NCBI GenBank assembly: GCA_029942185.1
Contig: JAOZTK010000007.1
Location: forward strand, 1-33,829
Direction of reading: 5' to 3'
DNA length: 33,829 bases
DNA from: Flavobacteriaceae bacterium
GTDB taxonomy: Bacteria > Bacteroidota > Bacteroidia > Flavobacteriales > Flavobacteriaceae
In this document: piece by piece, positions 1-8,110 of the stretch
How the letters are laid out: each line of letters opens with the position of its first letter
Position numbering within the stretch: the first letter of the stretch is position 1
Notes under the pieces: generated by a model
The model's input: only the letters and a program-made list of their open reading frames with translations
Told to the model about the DNA's origin: nothing
Databases searched by the model: none
Translations under genes and position numbers: made by a program

Positions 1-386
1 TTAATTTCTTTAATTTTCAATGAATTTCCTTTTACAATATCAATATATATTGAAGTTGAATCAATAGCACCCTGTAAATTTCTTGCTTCAATACATATTT
101 GTTTTCGACCTAGAGTATAATAACTAAAGAAGAATGGTTTTGATTTTCCGATACTATTAAAAAAAAATCCTTTTCTAAAAATTGAATCTCCTTCAGCTTT
201 ATAACCTACATAATCCAAACTGTCTTCAGATGTAACTGTTACTGCAAAAACTTCATCAATTGCTCTTTCCGAGCTATTTGTTTCAAGGAAAATATTGAGA
301 TTCGAAATTTCATCTAAAGGTTTTTGACACGTAATTGTAACAAAAAACAAAAGTATAAATGAAAAGAAAAATAGATTTCTATTCAT
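1..386 (-). CDS. Putative lipoprotein, C-terminus cut by window edge
   Basis: An open frame runs on the minus strand from an ATG at 386-384 to the window edge with no stop, giving at least 128 codons. The N-terminus is a lipoprotein signal: Met-Asn-Arg-Asn, a Phe/Leu-rich core, then a lipobox ending TITC with the acceptor Cys at residue 20. The rest is a soluble domain rich in beta-strand-like stretches that I do not recognise. The gene starts 32 bases downstream of the recA stop and runs the same way, so it may be transcribed behind recA. A membrane-anchored periplasmic or outer-membrane lipoprotein is a safe reading of the signal. Any further function is unknown. The frame was found by direct translation and has no internal stop. 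Confidence 0.7.
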   Translation of the reverse strand, partial: MNRNLFFFSFILLFFVTITCQKPLDEISNLNIFLETNSSERAIDEVFAVTVTSEDSLDYVGYKAEGDSIFRKGFFFNSIGKSKPFFFSYYTLGRKQICIEARNLQGAIDSTSIYIDIVKGNSLKIKEI

Positions 387-418
387 AATAAAACAGATGT
401 GAATTTTAGTTTAATAAC

Positions 419-1426
419 TTAATCATTCTCTTGAAGTGCTGTTCTTATTTTTCCTTCAATTTCCTCAGCTAATTCCGGATTATCTAAAATCAATTGTTTA
501 ACGGCATCACGTCCTTGTCCGAGTTTGGTGTCACCATAACTATACCAAGAACCACTTTTCTTTACGATATCGTAATCTACTCCTAAATCTACAATTTCTC
601 CGGCTTTAGAAATTCCTTTTCCGTACATAATATCAAATTCAGCAATTTTAAAAGGCGGTGCTACTTTGTTTTTCACCACTTTTACTTTGGTGCGGTTACC
701 CACAACTTTATCACCATCTTTTATTTGGGTTCTACGACGGATATCGAGTCGAACCGAGGCGTAAAATTTTAGGGCGTTCCCACCGGTAGTCGTTTCCGGA
801 TTACCAAATATAACACCAATTTTTTCACGTAATTGATTGATAAATATCACGGTACATTTTGTTTTGTGTATAACACCTGTTAGTTTACGTAAAGCTTGCG
901 ACATCAAACGGGCGTGTAATCCCATTTTTGAATCACCCATTTCACCTTCAATTTCACTTTTTGGTGTTAAAGCGGCAACCGAATCAATGACAATAATATC
1001 AATTGCTCCTGAGCGAATTAAATTGTCTGCAATTTCTAAAGCTTGTTCTCCATAATCCGGTTGAGAGATAATCATGTTATCAATATCAATTCCTAAATCT
1101 TTAGCGTAATAACGGTCAAATGCGTGCTCTGCATCTATAAAGGCAGCAATGCCTCCTTGTTTTTGCGCTTCTGCAATAGCGTGTAGTGCCAAAGTAGTTT
1201 TACCTGAGGATTCAGGGCCATAGATCTCTACCACTCTTCCTCTTGGATAACCACCAACACCCATAGCAATATCTAAACTTAAGGAACCGGAAGGAATCGC
1301 TTCGATATTTTCAATAGCTTCGTCTCCCATTTTCATCACAGTGCCTTTACCATAGGTTTTATCTAATTTATCTAATGTGAGTTGTAATGCTTTTAATTTT
1401 GCAGCTTTTTCTTTGTCGTTTGTCAT
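419..1426 (-). CDS. recA: Recombinase RecA
   Basis: DNA-dependent ATPase that forms filaments on single-stranded DNA, pairs homologous strands and drives recombinational repair in the cytoplasm. The protein has 335 residues, the usual RecA length. Walker A is GPESSGKT at residues 70-77, followed by the conserved FIDAEHAFD region at about 97-104. Walker B IIVIDS is at about 144-149. The [25 protein letters not shown] block covering the L2 DNA-binding loop is at about 197-221. The acidic C-terminal tail ending QEND is typical. The start ATG at 1426 gives the standard N-terminus. A TATTTTTG -7 element lies about 90 bases upstream on the same strand. No LexA-type box was recognised. Confidence 0.99.
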   Translation of the reverse strand: MTNDKEKAAKLKALQLTLDKLDKTYGKGTVMKMGDEAIENIEAIPSGSLSLDIAMGVGGYPRGRVVEIYGPESSGKTTLALHAIAEAQKQGGIAAFIDAEHAFDRYYAKDLGIDIDNMIISQPDYGEQALEIADNLIRSGAIDIIVIDSVAALTPKSEIEGEMGDSKMGLHARLMSQALRKLTGVIHKTKCTVIFINQLREKIGVIFGNPETTTGGNALKFYASVRLDIRRRTQIKDGDKVVGNRTKVKVVKNKVAPPFKIAEFDIMYGKGISKAGEIVDLGVDYDIVKKSGSWYSYGDTKLGQGRDAVKQLILDNPELAEEIEGKIRTALQEND

Positions 1427-1515
1427 GGTTTATATTTTTTATTTGTTAATGTTTTGATTCGCTAATCTGTTTAGTTGTTGTATTTCTTAGCAAAAGAGCA
1501 ATAGTTGATTTTTTA

Positions 1516-1523
1516 CAAAAATA
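1516..1523 (-). promoter_or_regulatory. Candidate -7 promoter element of recA
   Basis: The minus strand reads TATTTTTG, a full match to the Bacteroidota -7 consensus TAnnTTTG. It would place the transcription start near 1510 and give recA a leader of roughly 85 nt. I see no good TTTG at the -33 position, so the assignment rests on the -7 element alone. Confidence 0.45.
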
Positions 1524-1624
1524 CGTAAAATATAATTATTGGTTTGGGTGCTATTGTATTGTTATACACGGCAAAATTCAGCTGTGTCGTGTTTTTGTAA
1601 TCACAGGTTAAATGTATAGCAAAA

Positions 1625-3478
1625 TTATACTTCCATTTTCACGCTCAATTCCAACCAGCGTTCTTCTTTATTATCAATACTTGTGATAATCTCTTCTAAA
1701 CTTTTTCCCATCGCGTACATCTTTTCTTCGGGAATAGTTCCGTCCACAAAAGCTTTTTCAATCTTTCCCTTATCTTTTGTCAGTTTGTTTATGTCCTTTT
1801 CTAATTGTTTAAATTCTTGTTTTTCACGATAAGACAAACCCATCTTTTTTGGTGATTGCTCCGGTTTATTTTTCTTTTCCTTTTTTTCACCGGTTTTCAG
1901 TGAGGAATCTTTATACATCTTGTAATCGGTATAGTCGCCCGGAAAATCCATAATCTTCCCTTTTTCCAAAACAAAAAGATGATCGATAATTTTATCCATA
2001 AAATACCGATCATGAGATACGACTAATAATACTCCGGGGAAATCAAGTAAAAAGTTCTCGAGAACATTTAATGTCACGATATCTAAATCGTTAGTGGGCT
2101 CATCCAAAATTAAAAAATTCGGGTTTTGAATCAATACGGTACACAGATACAAACGTTTTTGTTCGCCACCACTCAATTTTTCCACATAATCATATTGTTG
2201 TTTGCGATTAAATAAAAAGCGTTCCAGCAAGCCTCCAGCAGATAAGGTACGTCCTTTTGTCAAGGGAATATATTCACCAAACTCTCGGATTACATCAATC
2301 ACTTTTTGTTCGGGTTTAATACGAATCCCTTTTTGAGAGTAATAACCGAATTTGACGGTTTCACCTACTACGACTTTTCCCGTATTCGAGGCTAATTTTC
2401 CGAGGATTATATTTAGTAGAGAGGTTTTTCCACTACCGTTTTTTCCGATAATTCCAATACGATCTCCTTTCTTAAAAACATAATCAAAATTTTTGAGAAT
2501 TGATAAATCGCCGTAGGATTTGCTGATGTTGTGCAACTCTACAATTTTACTTCCCAAACGATGCATATTAATTGCTAATTGCACTTGGTGATCTTGTCTC
2601 TTTTTATGAGCTATTATCTCGGTTTTGTAAAAATCATCTATTCGTGATTTTGATTTGGTGGTGCGTGCTTTGGGTTGTCTGCGCATCCAATCCAATTCTT
2701 TTCTAAATAAATTTTTCGCTTTTTCTTGTGTTGCTTTTTCAACGGCTAAACGCAGGTCTCTTTTCTCTAAAAAATAAGAATAATTACCGGTATATCTATA
2801 GATTTCACCTTCGTCTAATTCTATTATTTCGTTGCATACACGTTCTAAAAAATAACGATCATGTGTAACCATAAAAAGAGTAATTTTCTCTTTTTGAAAG
2901 TAAATTTCCAGCCATTCAATCATTTCTAAATCTAAATGGTTGGTAGGTTCGTCTAAAATTAATAAGTCGGGACTTTGTAGCAAGCAAATTGCTAAGCTAA
3001 GACGTTTTTGTTGACCTCCGGATAATTCGTTGACTTTTTGCTGTAAGTTTTCCAGTTTTAGTTTGTAGAGTATTTGTTTGTATTGGGTTTCAAAATCCCA
3101 TGCATTGTATTGTTCCATTTGATCAAATGCAATTTGATAGGTTTCGCTATCATGAGAATTATCAATGGCTTTTTCATAGGATTCAATAACCTTTAAAATA
3201 GGATTATCTGTGTTAAAAATACTCTGTTCAACAGTTAAATTTGGGTTTAAATCCATTTTTTGTGACAAATAGGAAATTTTTAAGCCTTTGCGTTTTACAA
3301 CTTGACCCGTATCAGAACTTTCAGAATCGGCAATAATATTTAGTAATGTTGTTTTTCCGGTACCATTTTTTGCTATAAAAGCAATTTTTTGCCCTTTACT
3401 TATTCCAAATGAAATATTCTCAAAAAGGACACGTTCACCAAAGGACTTACTGATATTTTCGATAGACAGGTAATTCAT
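1625..3478 (-). CDS. uup: ABC-F family ATPase, Uup type
   Basis: Soluble tandem ABC ATPase of the ABC-F class, which act on ribosomes or, for Uup, on ribosomes and branched DNA. It has 617 residues and no membrane segment. ABC1: Walker A AKNGTGKT at 36-43, signature LSGGQ at 152-156, Walker B with LDEP at 175-178. The linker at about 261-283 (ELDWMRRQPKARTTKSKSRI) has the Uup-type Arg/Lys pattern. ABC2: Walker A GKNGSGKT at 345-352, signature LSGGE at 435-439, LDEP at 458-461. A Lys/Glu-rich stretch from about 528 leads to a C-terminal coiled coil (about 550-617), the extension that marks Uup. In Walker A1 the first Gly is Ala. A consensus promoter ends four bases before the ATG, so the mRNA is probably leaderless. 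Uup is more likely than EttA because of the linker and the C-terminal coiled coil. Confidence 0.9.
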   Translation of the reverse strand: MNYLSIENISKSFGERVLFENISFGISKGQKIAFIAKNGTGKTTLLNIIADSESSDTGQVVKRKGLKISYLSQKMDLNPNLTVEQSIFNTDNPILKVIESYEKAIDNSHDSETYQIAFDQMEQYNAWDFETQYKQILYKLKLENLQQKVNELSGGQQKRLSLAICLLQSPDLLILDEPTNHLDLEMIEWLEIYFQKEKITLFMVTHDRYFLERVCNEIIELDEGEIYRYTGNYSYFLEKRDLRLAVEKATQEKAKNLFRKELDWMRRQPKARTTKSKSRIDDFYKTEIIAHKKRQDHQVQLAINMHRLGSKIVELHNISKSYGDLSILKNFDYVFKKGDRIGIIGKNGSGKTSLLNIILGKLASNTGKVVVGETVKFGYYSQKGIRIKPEQKVIDVIREFGEYIPLTKGRTLSAGGLLERFLFNRKQQYDYVEKLSGGEQKRLYLCTVLIQNPNFLILDEPTNDLDIVTLNVLENFLLDFPGVLLVVSHDRYFMDKIIDHLFVLEKGKIMDFPGDYTDYKMYKDSSLKTGEKKEKKNKPEQSPKKMGLSYREKQEFKQLEKDINKLTKDKGKIEKAFVDGTIPEEKMYAMGKSLEEIITSIDNKEERWLELSVKMEV

Positions 3479-3482
3479 TTTG

Positions 3483-3514
3483 CAAACCTACGAGGGATAA
3501 AATCAAATAACAAA
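3483..3514 (-). promoter_or_regulatory. Promoter of the uup-like gene
   Basis: On the minus strand TTTG (3514-3511) is followed after 20 bases by TAGGTTTG (3490-3483). This matches TTTG-N19/20-TAnnTTTG, the housekeeping promoter form of Bacteroidota. Only four bases separate the -7 element from the ATG at 3478, so transcription should begin at or next to the start codon. Confidence 0.7.
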
Positions 3515-3671
3515 TTCTAAAAGATAAAAAATTGAAATCCGAACTATTTATCATATTGTTTGTTACGTGTAAATAAGACTCGATACACCGCTTAAAACAG
3601 TTGCTATTTAATGGCGTTTGATAAAAAGAGATCACAAAATTGAAAAATTATATAATTTGGTCTGATTATTG

Positions 3672-3679
3672 TATTTTCG
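3672..3679 (+). promoter_or_regulatory. Candidate -7 element before the thioredoxin-fold gene
   Basis: TATTTTCG matches TAnnTTTG at all but one position and lies 20 bases before the ATG at 3700. No well-spaced -33 TTTG was found. The 221-base gap between the divergent uup and this gene should hold promoters for both. Confidence 0.35.
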
Positions 3680-3699
3680 CATCCACAAAACGATAAAGA

Positions 3700-5091
3700 A
3701 TGTACTCGAAAATTTTATTTTTATTTTTACTTATTCCCATGGGTCTTTTTTCCCAAGAAGAGAAAGCATCCGATACGCTTGTAGTAAAAATGACAGCTGC
3801 AACTTCAAACCGAGTTGTTTTATATGGTGCCAAAGGGACACAACAAAATTATATTGGTTTTGCAGATTCAGAAACCGGGGAGTTTAAAATAGCAATTCCA
3901 AAAAGTCAAGAAACAGGCATGTATCGTCTTTTACTTGACCAGAAATCAATGAGTTATCTTGATTTTCTGTATTCAGGAAAAGGTTTTGAAATACAAATGG
4001 ATTTGATAAAACCGGATGCAACACCTGTTTTTATAGGCTCGGATACCAATATTCGATATTTTGCAAATATGGATATTATCGGATACAATCAAAAAAAGTT
4101 AGATTCTTTACAAGTATTGTTTTTTCAAGCACAGGAGCAAGAAACCTTGGAAAGGTTAAAAAACGAATATGTGGAACAAAAAGAATTATTCAATGCGTAT
4201 GTAACTAATTTTGATCAAACAGAAAAAAGTCAAATTGTCAAAGATCTTATCAAGGCTCACATTCGCATACAACCGGAAGAACCTATTAAAGATCCTGAAA
4301 AATACTTACCCTTTGTAAAAGAACACTATTTTGATAATTTAGATTTCAACAATCAAAATTTGATACACTCTCCTATATTGATTGATAAATTAATAGATTA
4401 TGTGTTTTATTTAACAGTTTCCAGAGACCCGGAAATGCAAAATAAACTGTATAAAGAAGCCGTATCTGTTATTCTAAGTAAAATAGAAAAGCAGGAATTA
4501 AAAGTAGGGTTTATTGAAACTTTAATTAAGTCGTTTGCCAAAGATGATAATATCGTTTTAATAGATTATCTCTTTGATGATTTTTATAACAAATTGGATT
4601 CTAAATATCAAAATTCAGAATTTAGAAATACAATATTACAAGAACTCAAAACAGCTGTTGGTAGAATGGCCGGAGAAATTACTTGGACAGAAGATGACAA
4701 AACAATAAAGCTATCTGAACTCAAAGATCACGATTTGTATATCATTGTTTTTTGGAGTACAACCTGTCCGCACTGTCTAAAAGAAATGCCTAAATTTTAT
4801 GAATTTATCAAAGACAATAAAAAAGTTAAAGTAATCTCGGTAGGAATAGAAACTGAAGAAAGCAAAGGCGCTTGGAAATCAGAAACCTATTACTATCCTG
4901 AATTTACACATATTTTGGGACTTGGAAAATGGGAGAATCCCATAGCTCTTGCTTACAATGTACTAGCTACACCCAATTATTTTATTCTAAATGCCGATAA
5001 AAGAATTATTGCAAAACCTTATGATTTGGTAGATATGAAAATCTTTTTTAAGGGATTGGAGCAGCAAGAAGACACTAAAAATCACGAATAA
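3700..5091 (+). CDS. Secreted thioredoxin-fold (TlpA-like) protein
   Basis: Exported thiol-disulfide protein of 463 residues. A signal peptide (residues 1-18, MYSKILFLFLLIPMGLFS) is followed by an N-terminal beta-rich region of the kind seen in DUF4369-type Bacteroidota proteins. A helical middle of unknown role (about 120-320) comes next. The C-terminal thioredoxin fold starts at about 325. The active site is CPHC (Cys356, Cys359) after FWSTT, and the cis-proline loop is TPNYF. The CPHC dipeptide is that of DsbA rather than of classical TlpA (CxPC), which suggests a more oxidising site, although the fold context is TlpA-like. The likely role is redox handling of periplasmic or outer-membrane proteins. 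The substrate is not indicated. It is divergent from uup and precedes the dCMP deaminase by 142 bases. Confidence 0.85.
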   Translation: MYSKILFLFLLIPMGLFSQEEKASDTLVVKMTAATSNRVVLYGAKGTQQNYIGFADSETGEFKIAIPKSQETGMYRLLLDQKSMSYLDFLYSGKGFEIQMDLIKPDATPVFIGSDTNIRYFANMDIIGYNQKKLDSLQVLFFQAQEQETLERLKNEYVEQKELFNAYVTNFDQTEKSQIVKDLIKAHIRIQPEEPIKDPEKYLPFVKEHYFDNLDFNNQNLIHSPILIDKLIDYVFYLTVSRDPEMQNKLYKEAVSVILSKIEKQELKVGFIETLIKSFAKDDNIVLIDYLFDDFYNKLDSKYQNSEFRNTILQELKTAVGRMAGEITWTEDDKTIKLSELKDHDLYIIVFWSTTCPHCLKEMPKFYEFIKDNKKVKVISVGIETEESKGAWKSETYYYPEFTHILGLGKWENPIALAYNVLATPNYFILNADKRIIAKPYDLVDMKIFFKGLEQQEDTKNHE

Positions 5092-5217
5092 TCAGCCTTG
5101 TCGAACTAAGTTGAATTCGGGCTCGTCAAATAGCTATTAGACCGCTACTCTAGTTAACACTAAATAATTTTCTTTTATATTTTGTATAGCACTGCTTAAC
5201 AGTAAAAAAAAAGTGTG

Positions 5218-5225
5218 TACTTTCG
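5218..5225 (+). promoter_or_regulatory. Candidate -7 element that overlaps an alternative GTG start
   Basis: TACTTTCG (one mismatch to TAnnTTTG) ends eight bases before the ATG at 5234. It lies inside the extra seven codons gained if the GTG at 5213 were used as start, which argues for the ATG at 5234. The upstream half of this gap (about 5093-5130) carries a stretch resembling degraded intergenic repeats but was not resolved further. Confidence 0.4.
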
Positions 5226-5233
5226 CCATTACT

Positions 5234-5656
5234 ATGAGTAAAAAACAAGAACGTTATGATCAGGCCTATATGCGTATGGCTACGGAATGGTCAAAGTTAT
5301 CACATTGTAAACGTAAAAAAGTAGGAGCATTAATTGTCAAAGATCGTATGATTATTTCAGATGGTTTTAACGGAACGCCCTCAGGTTTTGATAATGTCTG
5401 TGAAGAAAAAAATAACACGACCAAATGGCATGTGTTGCACGCAGAAGCAAATGCAATTTTAAAAGTTGCAAGTTCTACACAATCTTGTAAAGATGCCACC
5501 TTGTATTTAACGCTATCGCCTTGCAAGGAATGTAGCAAATTGGTACATCAGTCGGGTATCAAACGATTGGTTTTTAAGGAAGCTTACAGCGATAGATCCG
5601 GATTAGAATTTTTAGAAAAAGCAGGTGTAGCAATAACACACTTAGAAAATGGCTAA
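5234..5656 (+). CDS. dCMP/CMP deaminase family protein (ComEB-like)
   Basis: Zinc-dependent deaminase, most likely converting dCMP to dUMP for thymidylate supply, in the cytoplasm. It has 140 residues from the ATG at 5234. A GTG seven codons earlier is open but overlaps a promoter-like element. The zinc site is complete: His69-Ala-Glu71 (HAEANAI) supplies a ligand and the proton-shuttling Glu, and SPCKEC supplies Cys97 and Cys100. The N-terminal half has the VGALIV...GFNGTPSGF segment characteristic of deoxycytidylate deaminases. The last eight bases overlap the start of the S41 protease gene, so the two are probably co-transcribed. tRNA or riboflavin deaminases share the zinc motif, but the GxNGTPSG segment favours dCMP deaminase. 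Confidence 0.9.
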   Translation: MSKKQERYDQAYMRMATEWSKLSHCKRKKVGALIVKDRMIISDGFNGTPSGFDNVCEEKNNTTKWHVLHAEANAILKVASSTQSCKDATLYLTLSPCKECSKLVHQSGIKRLVFKEAYSDRSGLEFLEKAGVAITHLENG

Positions 5657-7268
5657 AAAAACCTCAAATACTACTTTGTATCTAGGAATTGCTGTTGCTA
5701 TCGGCATTTTTATAGGTAGTTTGCTGGATTACGATACGACTCCATCATTGGCCATTTTTAAAAGCAATTCCAAGGAAGCCAAAATAAAACGGCTGATTGA
5801 CTATATACAATATGATTATGTAGATGAAGTGGATACAGATTCTTTATTGGATAAAACTATTAGTCAATTATTAATTAACTTAGATCCACACTCTGTTTAT
5901 ATTCCTAAATCCGATTTAAAAAGCATTCAAGAAACCATGAACGGTAGTTTTAAGGGAATTGGAATCCAATTTCGTATGATTCGTGATTCGGTTACGGTTT
6001 TAAACATTATAAAAGGAGGTCCTAGTGAAAAAGCCGGACTTCTTGCCGGTGATAGAATATTAATTGCCGATAAAGACACGCTATTTGGTAAAAAATACAC
6101 CAGCGATGAAATAATGAATCGCCTTAAAGGAAAAGACACCAATCAAGTTGCCTTATTAATTTACCGAAAACAAGAAAATTCCCTATTGGATTTTAATTTT
6201 AATAGAGGAGAGGTAAGTATAGTTAGCGTTCCCATATCTTATATGGTTACAGATCAAATAGGATATATTAATATCGAACGTTTTGCAAAAAATACCTATA
6301 CTGAATTTTCACGAGTTTTGGACACCTTATTGACGCAAGGAATGCAAACCATGATTCTCGATTTACGCGGAAATACGGGAGGTTATATGGATGTTGCTAA
6401 TGATATTGCCGATGAATTTTTAAAAGATGGAAAATTGATTGTTTTTACCAAGAACAAAAAAGGAAATATAGTTAGTTCAATCGCTACAGCAAAAGGAAAT
6501 TTTGAAAACGGAAAAGTATATGTGTTGATAGATGACCAATCCGCTTCTGCAAGCGAAATTGTAGCAGGAGCACTACAAGATAATGATAAGGGTATTATCG
6601 TAGGAAGACGTTCTTTTGGCAAGGGTTTAGTACAACAAGAGATGGATTTGGGTGATGGTTCTGCAATCAGATTAACGACTGCTCGTTATTATACACCCAC
6701 AGGGCGTTCTATTCAAAAGCCCTATACACATGATAAAAATGAAGCTTATTTTAGAGATTTAAATCAACGAGCTCTGAATGGAGAATTATTGTATAAAGAC
6801 AGTATTCATGTGATTGATAGTTTGAAATTTACGACACCAAAAGGGAAAATTGTATATGGCGGTGGCGGTATTGTTCCGGACGTGTTTGTACCTATCGACA
6901 CAATAGGATATTTTCCGGTGCATTTTATAGGGAAACTCTCCGATTTTGCTTTTGATTATGTCGATAAAAACAGAAAAGAATATTCTCAAATGACCTGGGA
7001 AGCATTTAGAGATGATTTTGATGCTGAAAAAATGCTACAGGAATATATTAAAAGTATTTCCAATAGTTTTCATTCAAAAATATTTAAATCTGACAAAATA
7101 AGAATTCATCTCAAAGCATTAGTTGCAAGAGAACTATTTGATGAAACGGGTTTTTATCGTATTTATGAAAAACAGGATAACATGATACAGAAGGTGTTGG
7201 AACTTGAAAGAAGTCCTCAGTCTTCAGTATTCAGTCTTCAGTCTTCAGTCCTCAGTCTTCAGTCCTAA
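5649..7268 (+). CDS. S41 C-terminal processing peptidase
   Basis: Envelope protease of the CtpA/Prc family, cutting proteins near their C-termini by a Ser-Lys dyad. It has 539 residues. The N-terminal membrane anchor is at about 9-26, so the catalytic part is periplasmic. The PDZ domain is at about 95-178, with FKGIGIQF and GGPSEKAGLLAGDRI. The S41 domain is at about 190-400. The catalytic Ser is Ser300 in SASASE and the Lys is Lys325 in SFGKG, 25 residues apart as in Prc and CtpB. A C-terminal region of unknown role follows (about 420-520). The last 17 residues (523-539) are encoded by a 7-base tandem repeat, and the stop codon lies inside that repeat, so the original C-terminus was probably near ...VLELER. 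The gene overlaps the deaminase by eight bases and is followed 30 bases later by lpxH. Confidence 0.93.
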   Translation: MAKKTSNTTLYLGIAVAIGIFIGSLLDYDTTPSLAIFKSNSKEAKIKRLIDYIQYDYVDEVDTDSLLDKTISQLLINLDPHSVYIPKSDLKSIQETMNGSFKGIGIQFRMIRDSVTVLNIIKGGPSEKAGLLAGDRILIADKDTLFGKKYTSDEIMNRLKGKDTNQVALLIYRKQENSLLDFNFNRGEVSIVSVPISYMVTDQIGYINIERFAKNTYTEFSRVLDTLLTQGMQTMILDLRGNTGGYMDVANDIADEFLKDGKLIVFTKNKKGNIVSSIATAKGNFENGKVYVLIDDQSASASEIVAGALQDNDKGIIVGRRSFGKGLVQQEMDLGDGSAIRLTTARYYTPTGRSIQKPYTHDKNEAYFRDLNQRALNGELLYKDSIHVIDSLKFTTPKGKIVYGGGGIVPDVFVPIDTIGYFPVHFIGKLSDFAFDYVDKNRKEYSQMTWEAFRDDFDAEKMLQEYIKSISNSFHSKIFKSDKIRIHLKALVARELFDETGFYRIYEKQDNMIQKVLELERSPQSSVFSLQSSVLSLQS

Positions 7269-7277
7269 GTCCTCAGT
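7215..7277 (+). repeat. 7-base tandem repeat (nine units, consensus CYTCAGT)
   Basis: Nine contiguous heptamers can be read: CCTCAGT, CTTCAGT, ATTCAGT, CTTCAGT, CTTCAGT, CCTCAGT, CTTCAGT, CCTAAGT, CCTCAGT. The array enters the S41 protease frame at codon 523. The TAA stop at 7266-7268 exists only because unit eight carries A where the others have C. Three units equal seven codons, which gives the protein tail its seven-residue period (QSSVFSL, QSSVLSL). Gain or loss of one unit would shift the frame. Confidence 0.9.
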
Positions 7278-7298
7278 AAATTAATAAATCCTAATTGT

Positions 7299-8048
7299 AT
7301 GAAGATATACTTTGCATCCGACCAACATTTTGGCGCACCGAATCTTAAAAAAAGCAAAGAGCGGGAACGTCTCTTTGTGCAATGGTTGGAGATGATTAAA
7401 AAAGATGCGACTGAATTATTTTTATTAGGAGATTTATTCGACTTTTGGTTTGAGTATAAAAAAGTAGTTCCCAGTGGTTTTATAAGGGTTTTAGGAAAAT
7501 TAGCCGAGTTAAAAGATGCCGGAATAACGATTCACTTTTTTGTTGGAAATCACGATTTATGGATGCGCGATTATTTTAAAAAAGAATTGGGAATTAAAGT
7601 ATATCGGCAACCCACAAAATTCACCTTTAACAAGCAAACTTTTTTAATAGGTCACGGCGATGGATTGGGTCCGGGAGATGCAGCTTATAAAAGGATGAAA
7701 AAGGTATTTGTCAATCCGGTAGCTCAATGGTTTTTTAGGTGGTTACATCCGGATATAGGCGTGCGTTTGGCGCAATATTTATCCTTAGAAAACCGATATA
7801 TTTCCGGAGAAGAAGATGTGACTTTTCTCGGGGAAGACAAAGAACCACTTATTCTTTATTGTAAAGAACAATACCAATTGGAAAAGTATGACTATTTCTT
7901 ATTCGGTCATCGGCATTTACCCATGGAAATTGAGATTGCTAAAGACTCAAAATATATCAATACCGGCGATTGGATCAACCATAACTCGTATGTTATTTTT
8001 GACGGAAAAGAATTACGTTTAAATGAGTTTAAAGCTACTTTCAAGTAA
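7299..8048 (+). CDS. lpxH: UDP-2,3-diacylglucosamine diphosphatase
   Basis: Metallophosphoesterase that cleaves UDP-2,3-diacylglucosamine to lipid X and UMP, the fourth step of lipid A synthesis, at the inner face of the inner membrane. It has 249 residues, near the usual length. The full calcineurin-like metal set is present: Asp8-x-His10 (SDQHFG), GDLFD at 44-48 followed by FWFEY, GNHD at 83-86, GHGD at 118-121 and GHRH at 203-206. The FDFWFEY stretch after GDLFD is typical of LpxH rather than of other phosphoesterases. The gene lies 30 bases after the protease stop, with part of the heptamer array in the gap. It probably shares that transcript, since no separate promoter is evident. Confidence 0.92.
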   Translation: MKIYFASDQHFGAPNLKKSKERERLFVQWLEMIKKDATELFLLGDLFDFWFEYKKVVPSGFIRVLGKLAELKDAGITIHFFVGNHDLWMRDYFKKELGIKVYRQPTKFTFNKQTFLIGHGDGLGPGDAAYKRMKKVFVNPVAQWFFRWLHPDIGVRLAQYLSLENRYISGEEDVTFLGEDKEPLILYCKEQYQLEKYDYFLFGHRHLPMEIEIAKDSKYINTGDWINHNSYVIFDGKELRLNEFKATFK

Positions 8049-8054
8049 TTAAAC

Positions 8055-8086
8055 TTTGCTTTTTGTAAAAAATGGTTATATATTTG
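8055..8086 (+). promoter_or_regulatory. Promoter of the toxin-antitoxin pair
   Basis: TTTG at 8055-8058, 20 bases, then TATATTTG at 8079-8086, a full match to TTTG-N19/20-TAnnTTTG. It covers the upstream in-frame ATG at 8072, so the antitoxin must start at the ATG at 8111, about 18 bases after the expected transcription start. Confidence 0.75.
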
Positions 8087-8110
8087 TGTTTTATAAATAC
8101 ATTTATATTT

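Noticed and set aside
837-1055. Plus-strand open frame inside recA
   Set aside because: It lies wholly within the recA coding region on the other strand and its product has no recognisable domain or signal.
1565-1596. Terminator between uup and recA
   Set aside because: The short ACACG/CGTGT stem has its T-run on the plus strand, while both flanking genes are on the minus strand.
3447-3635. Minus-strand frame overlapping the start of the uup-like gene
   Set aside because: It overlaps the uup promoter and start in another frame, and the peptide lacks features of a real protein.
5093-5130. REP-like repeat with a CTTGTCGAAC-type sequence
   Set aside because: The stretch resembles repeats I recall from other genomes, but no clear inverted arms or second copy are visible in this window.
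5213-5233. GTG start adding seven codons to the dCMP deaminase
   Set aside because: The extension overlaps a -7 promoter-like element and is not part of the conserved domain.
7215-7277. A CRISPR-like array
   Set aside because: The unit is only seven bases with no spacers, so it is a simple tandem repeat.
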